This document shows, piece by piece, positions 60,666-64,000 of a DNA stretch of 64,000 nucleotides. The notes beneath the pieces are model-generated. The model saw only the letters and a program-made list of their open reading frames with translations, was not told where the DNA came from and did no database searches. The position numbers and the translations under genes were made by a program. Positions within the stretch are counted from its first letter, which is position 1. Every line of letters begins with the position of its first letter. Location: the NCBI RefSeq assembly GCF_020529025.1, contig NZ_JACNMM010000004.1, forward strand, positions 1-64,000, in the 5' to 3' direction. The stretch is from Oceaniglobus trochenteri. Lineage in GTDB: Bacteria; Pseudomonadota; Alphaproteobacteria; Rhodobacterales; Rhodobacteraceae.

Positions 60666-60695
60666 CCCCATCTTTGGTCCAAAATATCCTCGGGG
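60666..60695 (-). repeat. Dispersed intergenic repeat, subtype B
   Basis: CCCCATCTTTGGTCC then AAAATATCCTCGGGG; followed by a perfect stem GTCGCC/GGCGAC (60699-60704, 60708-60713). In minus-strand direction it lies downstream of the ligase gene and upstream of the aldehyde dehydrogenase. Confidence 0.65.
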
Positions 60696-60741
60696 GGAGT
60701 CGCCGCAGGCGACGGGGGGCAGACAGCCCCCCTCCTGCGGG

Positions 60742-62100
60742 TCAGGCCCGCTCGAATCCCCGGGCGATTTCATAGTCGGTCACGGCGCTGTCGAAGTCTT
60801 CCTGCTCGACCTCGGCACAGCGGACATAGTGGTCGATCACCGCATCGCCCATGGCTTTGCGCAACATTTCCGAGTCGCGCAAGGTGGCCGTCGCGTCGCG
60901 CAGGGTGCGGGGAATTTCCGGCACCTCGGCATTGTAGACATCGCCCCGGATCGGATCGCCCAGGGCCAGCCCGGCCTCGATCCCGGCGATGCCGCTGGCG
61001 ATCTGGGCGGCGCAGGCCAGGTAGGGGTTGATGTCGGAACCGGGAATGCGGCATTCGACGCGCACACCCTTGGTGCTCTCGCCCACGAGACGGAAGCCGG
61101 CGGTGCGGTTGTCGACGCTCCAGACGGTTTTCGTGGGGGCGAAGGTGCCCGCGACGAAGCGTTTGTAGCTGTTCACATAGGGCGCCATGAACACGGTGGT
61201 TTCGGGCGCATGGGCGATCAGCCCGGCCATGTAGCTGCGCATCGTGGCCGACATGCCCATGTCTGCCTCGGGGTCGTGAAAGGCGTTCTTGCCGTCCGTC
61301 CAGAGGCTCTGGTGGATATGCGCGGCCGACCCCACCTTGTCGCGGTGCCATTTCGGAATGAAACTGGCCGAAACCCCCTGTTGCCAGGCAATGTCCTTCA
61401 CCCCCTGCTTGGCGATGGTGTGATAATCGCAGCACAAGAGCGCGTCGTCGTAGCGGATGTTCAGCTCTTCCTGCCCGGTTTCGGCCTCGCCCTTGCTGTT
61501 CTCGATGGGGATTCCGGCCGCATGGAGGTGGTTGCGGATCGGGCGCATGATGTTCTCGATCCGGGTGGTGTGCTGGATGTTGTAATCGTCGTTGTAGCCC
61601 GAAATCGGCCGCAGGCTGCGAAAGCCTCCGGCGCGGATCGTGTCATAGCTGTCGGCAAACAGGAAAAACTCCAGCTCGGTCGCCATCTTGGCCGTGAACC
61701 CGAGCTTTTCCAGCCTGGCAAGCTGAGCCTTCAGCACCTGGCGCGGCGCGTGGGGCACCGGTTCATGGCTGTGATGATCCAGCACGTCGCAGATCACCAT
61801 GACCGTGCCCTCAAGCCAGGGCAGGGGGCGCAGGGTGGAAAGGTCGGGCTTCATCACATAGTCGCCATAGCCGTGGCGCCAGGAGGTGGCGGCATAGCCT
61901 TCGGGCGTTGCCATCTCAAGGTCGGTGGCCAGCAGGTAGTTGCAGGCATGGGTTTCGGCGTGGCTGCTTTCAAGGAAGTTGCGCACATGGAACCGCTTGC
62001 CCATCAGGCGGCCCTGCATGTCGACAAGGCAGGCCAGAACGGTGTCGATCTCGCCGCGGTCGGCCAGTTGGGCGAGGGTGTCTAGGGTCATCCGGGGCAT
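60742..62100 (-). CDS. Glutamine-synthetase-like ligase (gamma-glutamyl-amine synthetase type)
   Basis: 452 residues. The GS catalytic fold is clear: metal residues in TELEFFLF, ENSKGEAETGQEELNIRYDD, and the ATP/glutamate region KVGSAAHIHQSLW, VECRIPGSDINPYLACAAQI. The N-terminal beta-grasp contains LVDMQGRLMGKRFHV. Gln synthetases proper have a Tyr adenylylation site near the end that is not obvious here. Position with aldehyde and alcohol dehydrogenases resembles PuuA-type gamma-glutamylation of amines before oxidation; amine identity unknown. Confidence 0.85.
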   Translation of the reverse strand: MPRMTLDTLAQLADRGEIDTVLACLVDMQGRLMGKRFHVRNFLESSHAETHACNYLLATDLEMATPEGYAATSWRHGYGDYVMKPDLSTLRPLPWLEGTVMVICDVLDHHSHEPVPHAPRQVLKAQLARLEKLGFTAKMATELEFFLFADSYDTIRAGGFRSLRPISGYNDDYNIQHTTRIENIMRPIRNHLHAAGIPIENSKGEAETGQEELNIRYDDALLCCDYHTIAKQGVKDIAWQQGVSASFIPKWHRDKVGSAAHIHQSLWTDGKNAFHDPEADMGMSATMRSYMAGLIAHAPETTVFMAPYVNSYKRFVAGTFAPTKTVWSVDNRTAGFRLVGESTKGVRVECRIPGSDINPYLACAAQIASGIAGIEAGLALGDPIRGDVYNAEVPEIPRTLRDATATLRDSEMLRKAMGDAVIDHYVRCAEVEQEDFDSAVTDYEIARGFERA

Positions 62101-62170
62101 GGTCGCATCCTTAAATGGGGGCGCGCGGTTATCCCGCGCGCCATCGTCTTATTGTTCGAAAAGGTCAAGT

Positions 62171-63199
62171 TCAGCCATAACGATAGGGGCGTCCGGCCTT
62201 TCGCATGTCGGCATTGTACTTTTTGAAGATCTCGACAACCTTTGCCTTTGTCGGGCTTTCGGCGGCGATTTCATCCCAGAAGACCTCGGCCGCGTCCTCG
62301 ACCTTCTGCCATTCGTCATCGGGGATGCTGGTCAGTTCCATCTTCGGCCCGTTGACGCGCAGCGCGGCCTCACCGCCCCAGTACCACCACTGGCGATAAT
62401 AGTGGCTTTGGTCACAGCAGACGCGGAACAGTTCCTGCAGGTGGGGGGGCAGTTCGTTCCAGCGGTCCTGGTTGGCAAAGAACGATCCGGCCCAGGCGCC
62501 CGAGATGTTGTTGGTGAGGAAATAGTTGGTCACATCCGCCCAGCCGACCGTGTAATCCTCGGTGATGCCCGACCAGGCGATGCCGTCCAACTCGCCGGTT
62601 TGCACGGCCACTTCGATGTCTTCCCAGGGCAGGGTGACGGGCACAACGCCGAATTGCTCGAGGAAGCGCCCGGCGGTGGGGAAGGTGAAGACGCGCTTGC
62701 CCTTCAGGTCTTCCAAGCTGCGGATGGGGTCTTTCGTGGCGAAATGGCACGGATCCCAGGCGCCGGCGCTGATGTGTTTCACGCCGACCTTGGAATATTC
62801 CTCGTCCCAGATCTCGTTCAGTCCGTACTGGTTGAACAGCACCGGCACATCGAGGCTATAGCGCGAGGCGAAGGGAAAATAGCCGCCGAACACGGTGACT
62901 TCGGTGGGCGATGCCATGCTGTCGTCGTCCGACTGCACCGCGTCGATGGTGCCACGCTGCAGGGCGCGGAACAGCTCTCCGGTGGGCACCAGCTGGTCGG
63001 CATAGAACAGCTCGATCTCCATCTGGTCGCCGGCGATGGCGTTGAAGCTCTTGATCGCGGGGTCGATGACGTGTGCGGCCAGGGCCGGGCCGGCATAGGT
63101 TTGCATCCGCCACGTGATCTTGCCCTGGGCGATGGCCGGCGTGGCCAGCGCGGCGGGGGCAACCGCGGCCCCGGCGATGAACTTGCGTCTGGTGGTCAT
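62171..63199 (-). CDS. TRAP transporter periplasmic binding protein (DctP family)
   Basis: 342 residues. The N-terminus MTTRRKFIAGAAVAPAALAT has twin Arg, so Tat export is likely, with cleavage near ATPAIAQG. Body motifs: WRMQTYAGPALAAHVIDPAI, ALQRGTIDAVQSDDDSM, LDVPVLFNQYGLNEIWDEEY, KGKRVFTFPTAGRFLEQFG (substrate-carboxylate Arg in this region). ATG 63199 has GGAGAGAAGAC before it. It pairs with the downstream-oriented DctM gene at 63246. Confidence 0.92.
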   Translation of the reverse strand: MTTRRKFIAGAAVAPAALATPAIAQGKITWRMQTYAGPALAAHVIDPAIKSFNAIAGDQMEIELFYADQLVPTGELFRALQRGTIDAVQSDDDSMASPTEVTVFGGYFPFASRYSLDVPVLFNQYGLNEIWDEEYSKVGVKHISAGAWDPCHFATKDPIRSLEDLKGKRVFTFPTAGRFLEQFGVVPVTLPWEDIEVAVQTGELDGIAWSGITEDYTVGWADVTNYFLTNNISGAWAGSFFANQDRWNELPPHLQELFRVCCDQSHYYRQWWYWGGEAALRVNGPKMELTSIPDDEWQKVEDAAEVFWDEIAAESPTKAKVVEIFKKYNADMRKAGRPYRYG

Positions 63200-63245
63200 G
63201 TCTTCTCTCCTTGCTGGTGGGATGCCCCGTTCGGGGTCATTTTCG

Positions 63246-64000
63246 TTATTTTCCATAGACATAATCGGGCAGCCACAGGGCGATCTGCGGAAAGACCATG
63301 ATCACCGCCAGCGCCAGGACCATCACCGCCACGAAGGGCACGATCGAACGGTAGATGTCGCCCAGCGACACCTCGTCCGGGGCCATGGCACGCATCAGGA
63401 AAAGGTTATAGCCGAAGGGCGGCGTCATGTACGCGATCTGGGTGGTGATGGTGTAAAGCACCCCGTACCAGATCAGATCGAAGCCCAGGGCATCGACCAG
63501 CGGAATATAGAGCGGCGCGACGATCACCAGCATGGCGGTGTCGTCAAGGAACGTCCCCATGAGGATGAAGGACAGTTGCATCAGGATCAGGATCGTCCAG
63601 GGCGACAGGCCAAGTTGCGCGGTGAACAGATCCTCGATGGCCTTCACGGCGCCAAGTCCGTCGAAGACCGCGCCAAAGCCAAGGGCGGCCAGGATGATCC
63701 ACATGAACATGCAGGAAATGCCCAGGGTGTTGCGCACCGAGTTCTCGAAGACCTCACGCGTCATGCGGCCTTTCAGGACGGCGGCCAGGAAGGCGGTGAT
63801 CGCCCCGATGGCCGAGGATTCGACCAGCGATGTCCAGCCGTTGACGAAGGGCACCATCATCGCGGCGAAGATGAACAGCGGCAGAAGGCCCGCGCGCAAC
63901 AGGCGGCGCTTTTCGGCAGGCGTGATCGCTGCCAGTTCCCCGGGCGGGATCACCGGGCCTAGGGCGGGGTTGGCGCGGCACCGGATCACGATATAGGCGA
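63246..64000 (-). CDS. TRAP transporter large permease (DctM), 5' truncated by window
   Basis: About 251 residues are seen; the frame is still open at base 64000 so the N-terminal half (usual length ~430) lies outside. Visible hydrophobic helices include LLRAGLLPLFIFAAMMVPFV, WTILILMQLSFILMGTFLDD and LYTITTQIAYMTPPFGYNLF; the latter carries the DctM motif TPPFGxNLF. It moves substrate by sodium gradient. 47 bases separate it from the binding-protein gene; the small DctQ subunit is presumably upstream. Confidence 0.92.
   Translation of the reverse strand, partial: AYIVIRCRANPALGPVIPPGELAAITPAEKRRLLRAGLLPLFIFAAMMVPFVNGWTSLVESSAIGAITAFLAAVLKGRMTREVFENSVRNTLGISCMFMWIILAALGFGAVFDGLGAVKAIEDLFTAQLGLSPWTILILMQLSFILMGTFLDDTAMLVIVAPLYIPLVDALGFDLIWYGVLYTITTQIAYMTPPFGYNLFLMRAMAPDEVSLGDIYRSIVPFVAVMVLALAVIMVFPQIALWLPDYVYGK

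Noticed and set aside
58615-62085. 1156-residue open frame on the plus strand
   Set aside because: Antisense to the alcohol dehydrogenase, aldehyde dehydrogenase and ligase genes, each with full family motifs; composition typical of a shadow frame.
1-64000. CRISPR arrays, IS elements and rRNA genes
   Set aside because: No regularly spaced direct repeats, transposase motifs or rRNA sequence were seen on either strand.

Overview
The window comes from the chromosome of an alphaproteobacterium, almost certainly a Rhodobacterales (Rhodobacteraceae/roseobacter-type) bacterium. The support is high GC with strong C/G third positions, TRAP and ABC solute transporters in high density, a pcm-tolC-popZ-like gene order typical of alphaproteobacteria, lysine-type EF-P, CobQ, an L25/Ctc ribosomal protein, and a dispersed intergenic repeat (TATTTT followed by CAAGAAAG) that I associate with this family. 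No plasmid or IS signatures were seen.

Layout. (1) 1-4100: right-hand end of a prophage. A tail-spike C-terminus is followed by a tightly overlapping lysis cassette (holin-like protein, unknown membrane protein, GH108 endolysin, nested i-spanin/o-spanin pair). It then meets an opposing three-gene operon at a visible scar near base 3121, where a DUF262-type nuclease gene and a small phage gene truncate one another. The prophage abuts the 3' end of tRNA-Cys (4126-4199), a plausible attachment site. (2) 4559-18016: housekeeping and core genes: pcm, tolC, a PopZ-like gene, cobQ, a small conserved protein, efp, a YgfZ-type folate-binding protein, a glycosyltransferase, an MsbA-like ABC exporter, a PLP aminotransferase, a VOC protein, a quinone reductase-like flavoprotein, trpS and a rhomboid-fold protein lacking its catalytic residues. 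(3) 18041-31026: a carbohydrate locus: uxuA, an 819-residue unrecognised protein, an alpha/beta-hydrolase, a four-gene ABC importer with two unusually enlarged permeases, and three translationally linked Gfo/Idh/MocA oxidoreductases. (4) 31305-47815: mixed genes: cNMP-binding/patatin protein, rplY, MFS, amylosucrase-like GH13, lldD, trpA, small membrane proteins, ychF, DmpA-type peptidase, PLP decarboxylase, kdsB-kdsA, a phosphohexomutase and an EamA transporter. (5) 47818-58113: a second sugar locus: a 788-residue PIG-L deacetylase and a ROK repressor on the minus strand, diverging from an ABC importer whose operon also carries an argininosuccinate-lyase-like enzyme and a PfkB kinase. (6) 58114-64000: a minus-strand cluster of Fe-alcohol dehydrogenase, aldehyde dehydrogenase, glutamine-synthetase-like ligase and a TRAP transporter, which together suggest uptake and gamma-glutamylation-linked oxidation of an amine or amino alcohol.

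The most interesting candidates are the two uncharacterised carbohydrate/glycoconjugate pathways (regions 3 and 5), each with a readable operator array at its promoter; the pseudo-rhomboid; the recombination scar in the prophage; and the dispersed intergenic repeat, of which eight copies lie in this window.
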